A stretch of 64,000 bases of DNA from Hetaerina americana (GCA_022747635.1 JAKTNV010000017.1:62001-126000), one strand, 5' to 3'; positions 22,826 through 33,377 are shown, counted from the first letter of the stretch. The notes: generated from the sequence alone by a model not told the origin. Made by a program: numbers and translations.

Positions 22826-23225
22826 GTAACTTTCCTGAAACCCCTTGCTGGAAACTCTCCAAGACAAAAGGATCGATAGGCCGTGCTTTCACAGTCCCTT
22901 TGCGTACTGAGGATCAGGATCAAGCCATTTGCCCATTTGCTCCACGTGAGGTTTCTGCCCTCGCTGAGCTAGACTTAGGGCACCTCGTTATCCTTTGACA
23001 GATGTACCGCCCCAGCCAAACTCCCAGCCTGGCTGTGTCCATGGATCGGATCGGGAGGGATTAAGACGGGCTAGGGCCCAGGCGGCCGAAAGACGACGCT
23101 GCAGGCCGAAGGTCACGCCCCACCCTGGACGACCGTCCCACGACAGCCTGTGTTCCAGTATTGCCCGCGATCCTGGCACCCTTGGAACGAGAACACCGTG
23201 CATGAATGCGAACACGAATGCAAAT
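22826..23225 (-). pseudogene. 28S rRNA fragment (peptidyl-transferase-domain region)
   Basis: The minus strand carries conserved large-subunit rRNA sequence: gggagtttggctggggcggt and acatctgtcaaaggataacg (23026-22986), then agctcagcgagggcagaaac with ctcacgtggagcaaa, and cggcctatcgatccttttgt (22884-22865), ending near gaaagttac (22826). These match conserved 28S segments (GGGAGTTTGACTGGGGCGGT, TATCGATCCTTT) with a few substitutions. The GC-rich part at 23040-23225 sits where a variable expansion segment is expected. It is a fragment, not an rRNA gene: 18S, 5.8S and the rest of 28S are absent. It directly abuts the 3' end of the RTE-like fragment at 23230-23505. Confidence 0.85.
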
Positions 23226-23229
23226 CCAA

Positions 23230-23505
23230 TAAACCCTTCTTCGATATCATTTTAACTCCCTTCATTCCGCCCGACATGCCTATCCTTTCCTATCCCTACC
23301 TCGCTTGCCTCATTTTCTTCCCTCCATCTGAGTCTTCAGCAGCACATCGTCACTTAAAATGCTCGGCATCGTCCTTTCCTGCCTCTTTTGAATTTCTCCC
23401 AACAAGACTCCCTCCTCCCCTGTCTGCTTTCTTTTCCGTTCATTTTATCATGCCTATCATTCTCCGCACTCCCGGGAAACGGTCTGAATTTAATGCTCTT
23501 TTCTA
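23230..23505 (-). pseudogene. RTE-like reverse transcriptase, C-terminal remnant
   Basis: The minus strand reads MRRMIGMIK, then TERKRKQTGEEGVLLGEIQKR, then LLKTQMEGRK and GKRGRDRKG, matching the C-terminal signature TNEEVLxxVGEExxLLxxIRRR ... LLRTVIEGxxxGKRGRGR. It probably belongs to the same insertion as the endonuclease segment at 23640-24540, with the RT core deleted between them. Its downstream end runs into the 28S rRNA fragment. Confidence 0.55.
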
Positions 23506-23639
23506 AATATGTACCTAACCATACTATAGTCTAACTGATATCTCTCTGAACCACCGAGTATTTTCCACGCGCACTTGAACTTACTCTTATTGTTGCGTCT
23601 AAATCAAGTGTTCATCTAGATTAAATCCTGGCTCCTGCA

Positions 23640-24545
23640 CAGATCTATTACTTCTCCCCGGGGTCATTCCTTTTTCCTAAACCATGGTCCCTTACCTCTC
23701 TCCCTTCACCCGCCAATACGTTCCAAACCCATATCACCATCACATGACTCCTTACAAGGACACATATCAATATTCGACCTAATGGATCATATTCCCTGTC
23801 TATTTCTTCCTCCCTATGGTTACTTGTTAGCGTCTGAACAATGTCTAAAGTCGTTGGTTCAGCTTTTACCTCACTCACTCTCTCTTTGTTTAATAAACTT
23901 CTCCCTACCATTTTGTTCAATAATACTGCTACATTTCCCTAGCTCTCTTCCCCTCCGCTGAGTAAATATAACTCCAGTAATATTTAAAATATTTAGTTCC
24001 TCTCTCCATAATCTCCTTCATATTTTCTTATTTCCCTGCCTTAAACTTTGAACTAATATTCCAAGTCCATATTCTGCTTTTGTCCCTTTCACTGCTGCTG
24101 GCGATTTCACTTTGAAAGGATTTCATGTGATGACGAGAGAGGAAACTTTGCCTCTCCCGCTGACGGGGTCGATACATGACTTCGTTGACTGAGTCCCGAA
24201 GTTGTCAGGACTTATTGTCATAATTGCGCCCATCATAAAATGATGGGGCGAATAATTGAGGTGGCCTTCCTCAATAGTGTTTGAACGTGATGCCATCACT
24301 CAAATGAGCACACCACTGGGGCTAGATGCCTTTGCAGCCGCCTCAGTGAGGAATAGACGTTGCGCGGGCTACGATCCTCTCGTCTGGCTCCTACACTTCA
24401 ACTTACGTATCTGGTATGGGAATGGGTGACCCCACATGGAACAATTATCATTGCTCCCACCAGCTCAAGGGGTCATCAGAATGCATAAGGCCTTCCACCG
24501 CATCAAGATCTGTGGGGGGGGGGGGCAAGACATATGCCGGTTAAA
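23640..24545 (-). pseudogene. RTE-like element 5' region and endonuclease remnant (copy A)
   Basis: The minus strand starts near 24545 with sequence shared with the 5' regions of the copies at 26.5 and 50.6 kb (ggccttatgcattctgatga, then gagcaatgataattgttcc). It then carries a DPVSGRGKVSS leader and a degenerate endonuclease: ILVQSLRQGN near the usual TWNVRxMLRxGK, then LNKMVGRSLLNKERVSEVKAEP, and GREVRDHGLGKRNDPGE matching VGEGREGxxVGxYGLGKRNERGE. Several stops break it. The catalytic core of the RT is missing. Confidence 0.65.
24514..24525 (+). repeat. Homopolymer run of 12 G
   Basis: Twelve consecutive G at the upstream (5') edge of the RTE-like copy A, equivalent to a C run on the element strand. 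Such a run is prone to length error. Confidence 0.8.
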
Positions 24546-25179
24546 ATTTAATATGCTAAATATAATAGATTAATTATTTTATCGAATGCATATAATAATG
24601 ACTGCTAGTAGTTATTAGGGGTAGCGACCAGCTGAGGTCATTTGCACCATAAGAGGTGGGTGAGTAAATTTGTATAGGTAGAATATTTGGCAACTGGAGG
24701 TAAGGAGATAAACCTGGTGTACGCATTAGCTCACTCTTAACCAAAAGTGCTCAGGTAAAGTTTAACGTCCCAACCGGTGTACTCCACTTGCTCGTGCTCA
24801 CCACAGAGCACCTCGATAAATATAGATTCAGGTGTGATGTGATGGAATCGTTCCATAATAACAGAAACAGAGAAAAACATTTGCATTTTCTCTGTTTCTG
24901 TTAACATAGCTCCTCATATAGGGATCAAAATTCAATTGAAAAATTCTGTAACTTCCAGGAACCAAGATCCTCTGGGTAAGAATTTAGGATATACATTTGC
25001 TGCGGCACCATCCCGATTCCCCCATTGTCATTTTTCAATGAGTTATATTTTGGAGTCAACGATAAAAGTCAAACCTTCGAAACACGCCACAATTTTATCA
25101 GGTAATCTACCGGCTAAGGTAGGTTCTAAATGGGCACAACTGCCTAATAAATGTTTTGTTTCTCCTAAAAAAATACAAT
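24546..25179. other. AT-rich DNA with one strong hairpin
   Basis: No gene recognised apart from the perfect inverted repeat listed separately. Confidence 0.45.
24860..24902. repeat. Perfect 17-bp inverted repeat (hairpin)
   Basis: aacagaaacagagaaaa (24860-24876) and ttttctctgtttctgtt (24886-24902) are exact reverse complements around a 9-base loop. No U-run or coding context suggests a terminator. It may be the end of a foldback or MITE-like repeat. Confidence 0.7.
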
Positions 25180-25700
25180 CTAGCATTCTACTCTATAACA
25201 GGCCCCTCGTCATCTATGCTTACTTCCTTCCTTCATCCCGTCCAACGTCCGTATCATATTTCTGTCCCTTCCTCGTTTGCCTAACATTCTCCCCTCTATC
25301 ACAGTCTTACACATACCAGTACAGATCAACATTCTTTCCATCCATTTATTTTGTCTCCTTATAATTCCTCCCAATTATCCCCTCTTCTCCCCCACCATGC
25401 CTAGCACTTCCTCATTTGTTTTCTTTCTGTCCATTTCATCTTCTCCGTCCTTCTCTACACCCACATTTGAAACGTCTTCAATATACGCCTATCATCCGAC
25501 TTGTTTCTGTGGCTATGTTTCCGCGCCGTTCATAGCTACACTCCATATCAAAGTTTTTACGAATTCTTTTCTTTCTTACGAATACGAATTTCTTAATATC
25601 CTTACTGAACGTCCCTGTTATCAGTTCCCTCCTTGTGAAAGCCTCTTTGTCTAATACAATTTTTCTCCTTACGTCCCTCCTATTTTGACCCTTTTGGTCC
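25180..25700 (-). pseudogene. RTE-like reverse transcriptase, thumb and C-terminal part (copy B, 3' portion)
   Basis: The minus strand has a 74-codon open stretch (GQNRRDVRRKIVLDKEAF, then RRELITGTFSKDIKKF) followed, after a frameshift, by FKCGCREG or FQMWVWRRTEK, MKWTERKQ and VIEGRM-type sequence (25480-25240). This is the RT thumb and the conserved MWVWRRMEKIxWTERKTNEEV C-terminus. It is separated from its endonuclease segment (25950-26540) by the palindromic tRNA-like repeat at 25701-25915, which inserted into or beside a deletion of the RT core. Confidence 0.65.
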
Positions 25701-25915
25701 AAATTCCAAGATACCGAGAAACTGCGGAAGATGCCGCAACAGTAACTTAAACGGAGTCATCTGCTAAGATTGCAACAATTTCAGCGTGTCAAAATCATTC
25801 GCCTTGACCCCCAGATCCCTCGATGTCCGGCCGAGTGCTTTAGCCAGTTAAGCTATCGAGACGTCCTCTTAAACTCGGAAATATTTATTTCAGATTTTAA
25901 GAGGACGTCTCGATC
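25701..25915 (-). repeat. Palindromic tRNA-armed repeat, copy S1 (partial)
   Basis: It begins with the family end sequence aaattccaag, then gatgccgcaacagtaac and ggagtcatctgctaag, as in copy S3. On the minus strand it carries a tRNA-like arm with a perfect box A (TAGCTTAACTGG, plus coordinates 25844-25855) and an anticodon-type stem CTCGG/TCGAG. At the centre is a perfect 18-bp inverted repeat, 25856-25873 against 25896-25913, with an AT-rich loop. The second tRNA-like arm is truncated just after ctcgat. The centre is shorter than in copies S2 and S3. It is inserted within the RTE-like copy B. Confidence 0.65.
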
Positions 25916-25916
25916 G

Positions 25917-25949
25917 ATGGGGGATTGAAATGCTCCTTCAATCCCCCAT
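25917..25949. repeat. Perfect 13-bp inverted repeat
   Basis: atgggggattgaa (25917-25929) pairs exactly with ttcaatcccccat (25937-25949) around a 7-base loop. It starts three bases after the central palindrome of copy S1, giving two consecutive strong hairpins. Confidence 0.7.
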
Positions 25950-26540
25950 TTTTATCAAATGTTTCCCTGAAGGAACGCCCACAATGATGTCCTCTAACTG
26001 GTCTTGTGCCCTATCAACTTCTTCCTCCTTAAGTTTGCTTGGTGGCAGGTGTACCTGAACAATGATCAAGTTCATTGGTTCTGCTTTTATCTCTAATACT
26101 AATATTCTATCTGTTGCTTGCTCTATGTTGACTAGGCTTCTTCCTACCTTTGTATTCAATATTATGGCAACCCCTCACTGGCTCCTGTCCCAGCCTATCC
26201 TTCAATCTCATCTCTCATAGACCTAAAATATCTATGTTTCCCCTTTCCATCTCTTGCTTTGTATTCTCTGATTTACCTGACCTTAGAATTGCCCTAACAT
26301 TCCAAGTTCCAATTCTAACTAATTCGGTCTTCTTCTTCTGCGCTACTGCTGTCGGTTTGCTTTGCTTAGGAACAGACCTTGCGTAGACTACCTTTCATCT
26401 GGCTCCTAACCTTCAACCTATCTGGCTTGGGTGAACCTATCAGAAGCAATAATCATTGCTCCTGCCAGCACAGGTTTAGGGCTTCATCAGAATGCACAAG
26501 CCCTTCCACCTTGTAAAGGTTGTAGGTTGTGTCATGTCAC
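25950..26540 (-). pseudogene. RTE-like element 5' region and endonuclease remnant (copy B, 5' portion)
   Basis: The minus strand from 26540 starts with the shared 5' region (acaagcccttccacc on plus; gagcaatgattattgcttct on the element strand). It continues into KPTAVAQKKKTELVRIGTWN, VRAILRSGK and EMERGNIDILGL, the N-terminal endonuclease motif with its TWN asparagine preserved. Then come NTKVGRSLVNIEQATDRILV and EIKAEPMNLIIVQVHLPPSK. The acidic GDFN/GDWN motif is lost at the break. Frameshifts separate the parts. Confidence 0.65.
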
Positions 26541-29198
26541 AATATGTATCCCAAAACTATGGGTAATACTTTCCAAGATCCACAGTTGGGTGACCACTCA
26601 TTTGCTTAATTCTTTTATGACGTGTTTTTCATGCAACATGCCTAAATTCAATGATATTAGCTATTAAATTACATCTATTATCATTAAATGAAGTTGCATC
26701 CAAGTTTTCCCTGCACTAGATATCTTATTTGTACATTTATAGTGTAGTTTTCTCTCTCTAATATATATAATATTTATTTTCTTATTTTTTGGAACACAGT
26801 GAAAGTTGAATGATGAATTGATAGAAATGGGGCTATGGCAACTCCAATATTTGTGAGATAATCTTTTGGCAGAATTAACTTTACGTACATTTGCAGATTT
26901 AAGATGATGACGTGAATATTTATATGATATTGTCATGAAATAGTAATGGAGACTCTTTAACATGATATGCACCTCTTTTTTGATTCTTCAATTGATACTT
27001 GCCAAATTTTAACACATGAGCTTCAAAATAATTTATTCCTCATGCAAAGGACAGATAATATTTTTAGCTTCTGTCCATCTTCCATTCAAACCATGTTTCA
27101 TTGTTTTATATCCTTCAAGAATTATATGGTTCAGGCAATAATTTTTCAGCTAACATTAAACTAATACTTCATGATCATACAATGTAGTAATTTAAGGTTA
27201 TTTCAAGGCAATTCTATTTCTAGATGAGGCCAACAGCCATTGCCAAAGCAGAGAAAAACCCAATATCCTTTTTAATTACATTTTAAATTGAATAAGAAAT
27301 TCTTTTAACCAAATATAAACATATTTGATTCTCTGCTGTTGATAGTTAACTGTAGCAGATATCTATATTTTCTAGATTTAGTATAAAAGTAAAAGAAGTA
27401 TTGAATAATATAGTCACTCAAATATAATTGGCATTCTATTAAGAGGTGGACCTACAATTTCTAGTGCAGTTGGTAGAACATTCAACTGACAACAAGAGGA
27501 TTTCAGCATTGTAGAACTCTGCATACAGCCAGACTATTTCATTATCTTGGTAATACACCCTTCTGGAAAACCTAAGGTGAGATCATTAGCAGCCATGCAC
27601 TGAATATGTGGACTAAAGGTATATCTTTTAGTCTTTCTTCAGGTTGAAGAATGTATTTCATTCCATTCCTTCAGTTTTTCCATTATTTGCAAAACTCCAA
27701 TATTGTTAAATCAAATTGTTTAATTGTACTTTTAGTATTGTCACTTTTATTTCTTCCCCAAATGATCTTACAATCACTGTCTTTTCATAGTCTTTACCTT
27801 CTTGATTATACATGTTGAACCATTTGAGTTTCTTTTCCTTTGGTATTTTCAAATTGGTTCATTCACTATTTTACTTTCAAACCATTGTTACTAAACAGAT
27901 GTCAGGACCATCAATGAATGTGGTTATATTCATATTTAGGTAGTAATAATTAATGAGCAAAGTACTACATAATCATTGAGGGCACAGTTTAAGATAATCA
28001 CACAGAAATGTTTCAAATGTATTTTTAAAAGCATTCTAAGAGAGTGAATACATTTTATAAGGCAGCTTATTTTATACTTTTATATCCTGGTACCAAATGG
28101 ATTAAATGCCATAACTTGCTGAATGTGTCAGCATGTACATTGATGGAAATTCTCACACCATGGACATATATGTTAGAATTTCGAAAATATTGCTTATTTG
28201 AGCATAATAGGCTATATTTTAATTTAAATATATGGGTTACTGCAGGAAGGCAAACTACAGATTTAATTATGAGACATTGGTCAAATGATGGATTTCCACG
28301 GTAGTTGATTGGAGGTTCAAATTTGACAAAATTTTTAAGGCTCTACTTTACCATACTGCTAAGACATTAAAGGCATCTTTTCTGCACTAATCCCTAATGA
28401 GTAGTATTCAGGTGATGGAGCTATCATTCATATAAGAATAATTTAAAATAAATTATTCAAGATATTTCTTCCATTCTGGTATCCATGACCATCTTTAACA
28501 TGCTTGTTTCCAGTGTCATTCAACGCCCTAGGTTGCTGAATATTAAAGTTTTAATACTGTCTTTAAAGATGGTTTACTACCTCAAGCGGAGAGGGTATGT
28601 GAGACAACTTCTCCCCAGTAGCCAATAGCACATGTAGGGGGGACTGTTTATACTACCAGACATACATATCGGAGCCTCATTTGTCATAACAAGGTGCTCT
28701 CACATAACAGAGCCAGGTACTGCAACTCATGCAGGCCAGTTTGACACATATAATAGCGAATCTATTATAGTCACATCTCATTCCTTATTACCCTGCTGCA
28801 CAAAACGCACAATTGATCACTCAGAGAAAGAATCTATATCTACCAAGTCCATTATTTGGTTTAATTGATTATTCTAAACATTTTGGTCGAATTATGACTT
28901 ATTATGAGGTCTGTAAATTTACTAGGAAAACTTAATACCATCGCGATTTTTGCACTTTTAATTATATGAATTCAAATTGCCGGTTATATTTATGCCAACA
29001 TGATAATTCCACAATGCAGGAACAGTTCATTTAATAATGCTTCTTCCATTTAAATGTCTCACAACATGTACTTGTTAATATTTTAAAGATTTTAAGACTT
29101 TATTTTATTGAAATTATGCCACTATATCATAAACTATGAATACTTAAAATATCATTAATTATCAATGACTAAGCAAACTTGTTTTTAAACCATGAATC
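26541..29198. other. AT-rich intergenic DNA
   Basis: Upstream flank of the AP1AR-like gene. No exon with good splice sites was recognised. A tRNA-like segment at 27447-27535 is listed separately. Confidence 0.45.
27447..27535 (+). repeat. Degenerate tRNA-like (SINE-like) segment
   Basis: It contains tagtgcagttggtagaacat, an A-box-like string (TRGYNNANNNGG), followed at the right distance by ttcaactgacaac and a decayed B-box-like tagaactct. A real tRNA is unlikely because the acceptor and T stems do not pair well. No second copy was found in the window. Confidence 0.4.
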
Positions 29199-29216
29199 TA
29201 TCGATATCTATCGATA
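29199..29216. promoter_or_regulatory. Two tandem DRE-like motifs (TATCGATA)
   Basis: TATCGATA occurs at 29199-29206 and 29209-29216, spaced by 10 bp, one helical turn. It is the palindromic DRE bound by DREF and overlapped by BEAF-32 sites in Drosophila, typical of broadly expressed gene promoters. It lies about 490 bp before the proposed first coding exon. Promoter function is inferred from motif and position. Confidence 0.5.
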
Positions 29217-29701
29217 TAATCGCGCTAACTTCTGTGATGAAGGGACAGAATGATTTGTGGATACGTCACTAAGGGCGTATTTACGTAAACATTTGGATTT
29301 TGTAACTTTTAGTTTTTGTTTCATTTTCCCTAAAGTTAGTAAAACTTTTTTTTAGATGAAATTTCAGTGTTAAAGGGTGTCAGGGTCACATTTTGAATGG
29401 GGAGAACTGATGTTTTTCGTCTCTATATGGTGGTGCATACTAATGACTAATATGTGACGTATGTTCTATAAAATTGAAAAAAACGTTTTTCTGTCATTGA
29501 AGACGCAGCATGAATTAATGCTGTGATTAATATTGAATTTTGTGTTTGTAACCTGCTCATGGAGGAGTGCATCGATATAAATGAACAAAGTTGCAAGTGT
29601 TTCATGAAGGGATAAGACGATTGCTTTGGGGAAGACGTTGTATTAAGGAATGAGTAGGTGGAAGTTAAATTGGCTCCTGCTGACCCGCTGGTCGGGACGG
29701 C

Positions 29702-29745
29702 ATGGGATCTTGTTTAGGCAGATGTCTACCTGCTAAAGAAAATAA
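29702..29745 (+). CDS. AP1AR: AP1AR-like gene, proposed first coding exon
   Basis: ATG at 29702 in good context (cggcATGG) encodes MGSCLGRCLPAKEN and ends at a strong donor (AATAA|gtaagt, GT at 29746). MG followed by nearby cysteines resembles the lipid-anchored N-terminus of vertebrate AP1AR/gadkin (MGNCC...C). The exon ends in phase 2, whereas the next candidate exons read in phase 0. A single extra G at the donor (AAG|gtaagt) would resolve this, as would a 16-nt form of the next exon (ending 30230). So the exon is plausible but its splice connection is unresolved. What else it could be: a chance small ORF. Confidence 0.4.
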
Positions 29746-30214
29746 GTAAGTTCCTACGTACTTAGTTTTCAAAAATCCTTCCTGATGTTTCTTGGAATAT
29801 ACCTTTGATGAATGGTAATTTTGCGTCTTTTCGGACAGAATCATGACGTTAATCTTTCCCTCGAATTCCAGATGTAATGGGATAGAAAACAATATTTACT
29901 TTAACACAGAAACCGTTGAAGTAAGTGGAAATTCATTTTTATTTTTTTTGATGCACTGAAGAGTATAATTTTGTAACTCCCAGTGTCCCCATCCCACCTA
30001 ATGTACAATTGTGGTGTGTATGTAGGTAGTCTATTAGATACCTGCTTCCAGGTAGTCCCTGGCATGAAGTGCATTCTGACTTAGCAATAATTGTCTATTC
30101 TGTGGCGTGATTTAGTCCTGTTCGTAGTTCCAAGTAGATGAATTCTTCCTTTAATTGCTTATTAAAGAAATTAGTGTACTTTGAAAGTTGTAATATAGCT
30201 TTCTTGTTTTTCAG

Positions 30215-30241
30215 TTTGACTGTCTTGTTGGTAGTGCTGAG
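30215..30241 (+). CDS. AP1AR: AP1AR-like gene, candidate 27-nt microexon
   Basis: Bounded by a strong acceptor (ttcttgtttttcag) and strong donor (GAG|gtgagt). In phase 0 it encodes FDCLVGSAE and leads in frame into the next exon (APVKKSY). It has no independent homology support. Its entry phase conflicts by one base with the proposed first exon. Confidence 0.35.
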
Positions 30242-30427
30242 GTGAGTTACTTGTGGAGGTGTAGATTATTTTAGGCCCACACCTACATGTCTTTATGTTG
30301 AGATCTATTTTAGAGTTATGGGAACGCTGTTGGACTATCATTTATTTAGCCCCTAGTAATTGTCTCTACTGAGTTGGCGGGCGTGTTATACATTTGAGAA
30401 AATGAAATTGCTATTTTTCATTTTCAG

Positions 30428-30459
30428 GCTCCTGTTAAGAAGTCTTATAAGGCTAGAGG
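30428..30459 (+). CDS. AP1AR: AP1AR-like gene, exon encoding APVKKSYKARG
   Basis: 32 nt with a good acceptor (tttttcattttcag) and donor (GG|gtgagt). Read in phase 0 it gives APVKKSYKAR and ends in phase 2 (GG), completed to glycine by the T that opens the exon at 38762. Joined to that exon, KKSYKARG then EEVSLELDEDD resembles SKYFRTCSRGEHLTIEFENL of vertebrate AP1AR. Other phases run into stops after the join, which supports this one. Confidence 0.5.
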
Positions 30460-32162
30460 GTGAGTTGGTTGAATCTTCCTCTAAATAGTAGCGTAATATT
30501 GACACACTAATGTTTATTGGGAAGTAAATTCATGAAAATTAACTTTTCTAATGCAACCAGATGAAAAAGGGAGATAATCTAGAGAAGCCCATTTTGTTGA
30601 AAACTGTTCTAACTATTTTATATTGCTGTCTTTTACCTGCTGCGTATTTTGGACACCTTAGCATTACATCTTTTTTGTGCCTGAGGCAAAACAAGGTTAG
30701 TTTTTTGAAAGAAAATCACCTTTTACTTTCTTATGCCTTTCTTGTGATATGTCAAGTAGCACACCCAAGAAATCATAAATGCCTCATCTCTTTGTTATTT
30801 CCTTTAAGTATAGACAATTTTAATCCTGTAACCAAATGGTCCATATTTATTTTTTTGCATTGCAACTTAGTGCATTTCTGAACTAGTTCTAGGCCTGTCT
30901 AGTCATAATTTGTGCCTTTTGATATATGTAACTATTTTAAGGCTGTTTAGTGGATACCCAATTAATGCAAAGCAGAAACATTTTTCATTTCCTAAATTAA
31001 GACTGTTGTACTCATAAATGTAGAACAAGCTTGCGTTGGGTATTGATGTTTTTTAATATTCATATTTATTTTGTACCTCATAATGGTAACAATATAAAAA
31101 TATATGTGTTCATCAGATTTCAGCTATATTCTTTATTTTAATATTCGCAAGACTTGGGAGTTTTAAGGTCAGGTATTTTGGATTTTATAAGGTTTTAAAA
31201 AATTGATCCAAATCCATTGGTAGGTAAACTTCCGCATCACAGGACTTGGTAGGCACAGGGGTTCTTTTCGATTTTAACTCTTACTTAGGTGAATTCAAAT
31301 ATGTTTATATTATGACCACAAGAGGCAAGTGATCATTTCTGAGATCTTTATTTCTCACTCTGTGGCCAGACCCAGTTTTAACTTAGTTTCTTCACTATAT
31401 ACATGATATATATAGTCCTTAAAAGCTTGGTATATTCAGCATTCTTGCCTTTAATCTGTTCAATAACGGGAGTTCAAACTGTATGTAAAATGTCGCATAT
31501 AGGCTTAGCAGATATTTATTATAGCACATTTTTCTTGCCCTCCTGCTCTACCATGTGCTGCCTTCAAGCAAATGTATACCTCAGCCTCATAAATTATTTC
31601 CTTCAAAATAATATATGCAGAAATAAATATTGGATAAATTTTTGTAGCCACTTACATATTTGTTTGGTAGGTTTTCACACTTCAGTAGTAATCACATACA
31701 TTTTGGATTTTCCAAGGAAAGTATCTTTAAAGAAACTATTTTTGTCAAGCATCCTCTATTCAGTAGCCCTCAATGTCATCTTAAAGTTAATTTCCACGAA
31801 GAAATTGGGCAGGATGTTTTATAGTCACAAATCAATTAGTACTCCCAGGGATCAAAACCTTGATTTTTACTTTTTTCACTGAATCCTTATATCAATTATC
31901 CTAATACCACTAGAGGCAATGTTTGGCTATCGTACTCCACTTTAAAATTACCAAATTATGGCTTTTTGTCTTAATTTAGCAGAGGCAGAATCTGACTCAG
32001 GAGGCCAACAACATACCATTCACCATAAAAATTAGTTATCATGGTAGAAATGTATGCCATTAACACAGAATGCTTAGAATGAGCAACCTACGTAGATTCC
32101 TCTTGGTGTTATTTACCCCATTTAAAATTATGTAGGACTTTATCCGTACATTGGCTTGAATG
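30460..32162 (+). other. Intron sequence of the AP1AR-like gene
   Basis: Intronic AT-rich DNA. A 159-codon open frame at 31403-31882 has no motif or splice support and is treated as chance. Confidence 0.45.
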
Positions 32163-32600
32163 ACATTCAAAGAACTGTGGAAAATGCCACATCAGTAGCT
32201 TTTATTGAAGTCATCTACTAATATTCATTAAAATGCAGAAATTTTCAAAATCAGCAATTGCAGGTGGTGTAAAAATCATTCGCCATGACCGGGATTGGAA
32301 CTTGCATCCCTCAATGTCAGGCTGAGTGATTTTGCCCCTTAAGCTATCAAGGCATCTTCTTACACTCTGAAATTTTGGGAGCTTTGATGGAACAAAATGT
32401 TATGATGAAATACTTTAATACTATGTCACTGGTATTCATACTCGTGCGCCAGTATTTCATCATAACATCTTGTTCCTTTAAAGCCCATAAAATTTCAAAG
32501 TGTAATAGGTAGCTTAACTGGCTTAAGCACTCGGCAGGACATGGAGGAATCTGCGTTAAAATCCTGTGCAAGATGAATGATTTTTACGCTTCGAAATTTT
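32163..32600. repeat. Palindromic tRNA-armed repeat, copy S2 (both arms present)
   Basis: Two tRNA-like arms lie in opposite orientation around a shared centre. The left (minus-strand) arm spans about 32275-32350. The right (plus-strand) arm, about 32509-32575, contains box A TAGCTTAACTGG and cactcggcaggacat. Between them an imperfect inverted repeat of about 55-60 bp (32351-32413 against 32451-32507; for example aatgttatgatgaaata against tatttcatcataacat) encloses about 37 unpaired bases. The left outer end (acattcaaagaactgtgg, then gccacatcagtagctttta) is a diverged version of the end seen in S3. The right end is lost. It shows the full symmetrical structure best. Confidence 0.7.
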
Positions 32601-33080
32601 CTCTATTTTAAATTACCTAGAAAATCAGTCATCAGTCACAAATCAAATTTTTGGATCAAATTTTTCTCACAGACCATTTAGAGGCTCAAAATAATTGCGT
32701 AAAAAGGTCTTTTAAAAGTTTTATGGATGTACTGTAATGCTCAGTAACCAAATAGTTTTCTTAAAGTTTAAAAAAAATGTGACTTGTCAAATAACTGGGT
32801 GTCCTCCTTTTGCCAAAAGAATGCCTCTTTGGAAACTTTTGTCCTTCCTTCTTCTGTGAGTCTTGCAGGGTGTCTAAATATTTTTGTTGAAATTGGACTT
32901 CAAATGTCCTGTTTTTTCACTAAACAATGCAAGTTGTATTTCTTACATTCACCTATCAACTCAGAAGGTGGCAATCCTGTTTCAATTTGTGGTATATATT
33001 ACTTAAGGATATGGCAACTTTTCACTCTATTACTCCAAGATTTTTCATAAATTTGGGTTGGCAACTTCAAGTCTTGTGAC

Positions 33081-33377
33081 AAATTCCAAGGAACTGAGGG
33101 AGATGCTGCAGCAGTAACTTTTGATGGAGTCATCCACTGATAGGCATTATATTGCAACAATTCAAAGTGTAAAACTCATTCCCCTTGATGACCAGTCGAG
33201 TGTTCTAGCCAGTTTAGCTCTTACACTCCAAAATTTTGGGGAATTTCAAGGAACAAGATGTTGTGATGAAATAATGCACATACAAAGTCACAGGTATTTG
33301 TAGTAGTGCGTAAAGCATATCAGCGGATAACTCCGTCAAAAGTTACTGCTGCGGCATTTCCCAGTTTCTTGGAATTT
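33081..33377. repeat. Palindromic tRNA-armed repeat, copy S3 (both ends present)
   Basis: 297 bp with long terminal inverted repeats of about 62 bp: the left end aaattccaaggaactgaggg and the right end, in reverse complement, aaattccaagaaactgggaa, then gcagcagtaacttttgatgg against gcagcagtaacttttgacgg. The left half keeps a decayed minus-strand tRNA-like arm (ctagccagtttagctctta) and the central block (ttgtgatgaaata, gtcacaggtatttgtagtag). The right tRNA-like arm is deleted. No convincing target duplication was seen at its ends. Confidence 0.7.

Noticed and set aside
22826..23225. Functional rRNA gene
   Set aside because: Only about 400 bases of 28S are present, with substitutions, embedded in retroelement debris.
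31403..31882. 159-codon ATG-initiated frame
   Set aside because: AT-rich, Leu/Ile/Phe/Ser-rich composition without a domain, signal or flanking exon evidence, inside an intron of the AP1AR-like gene.
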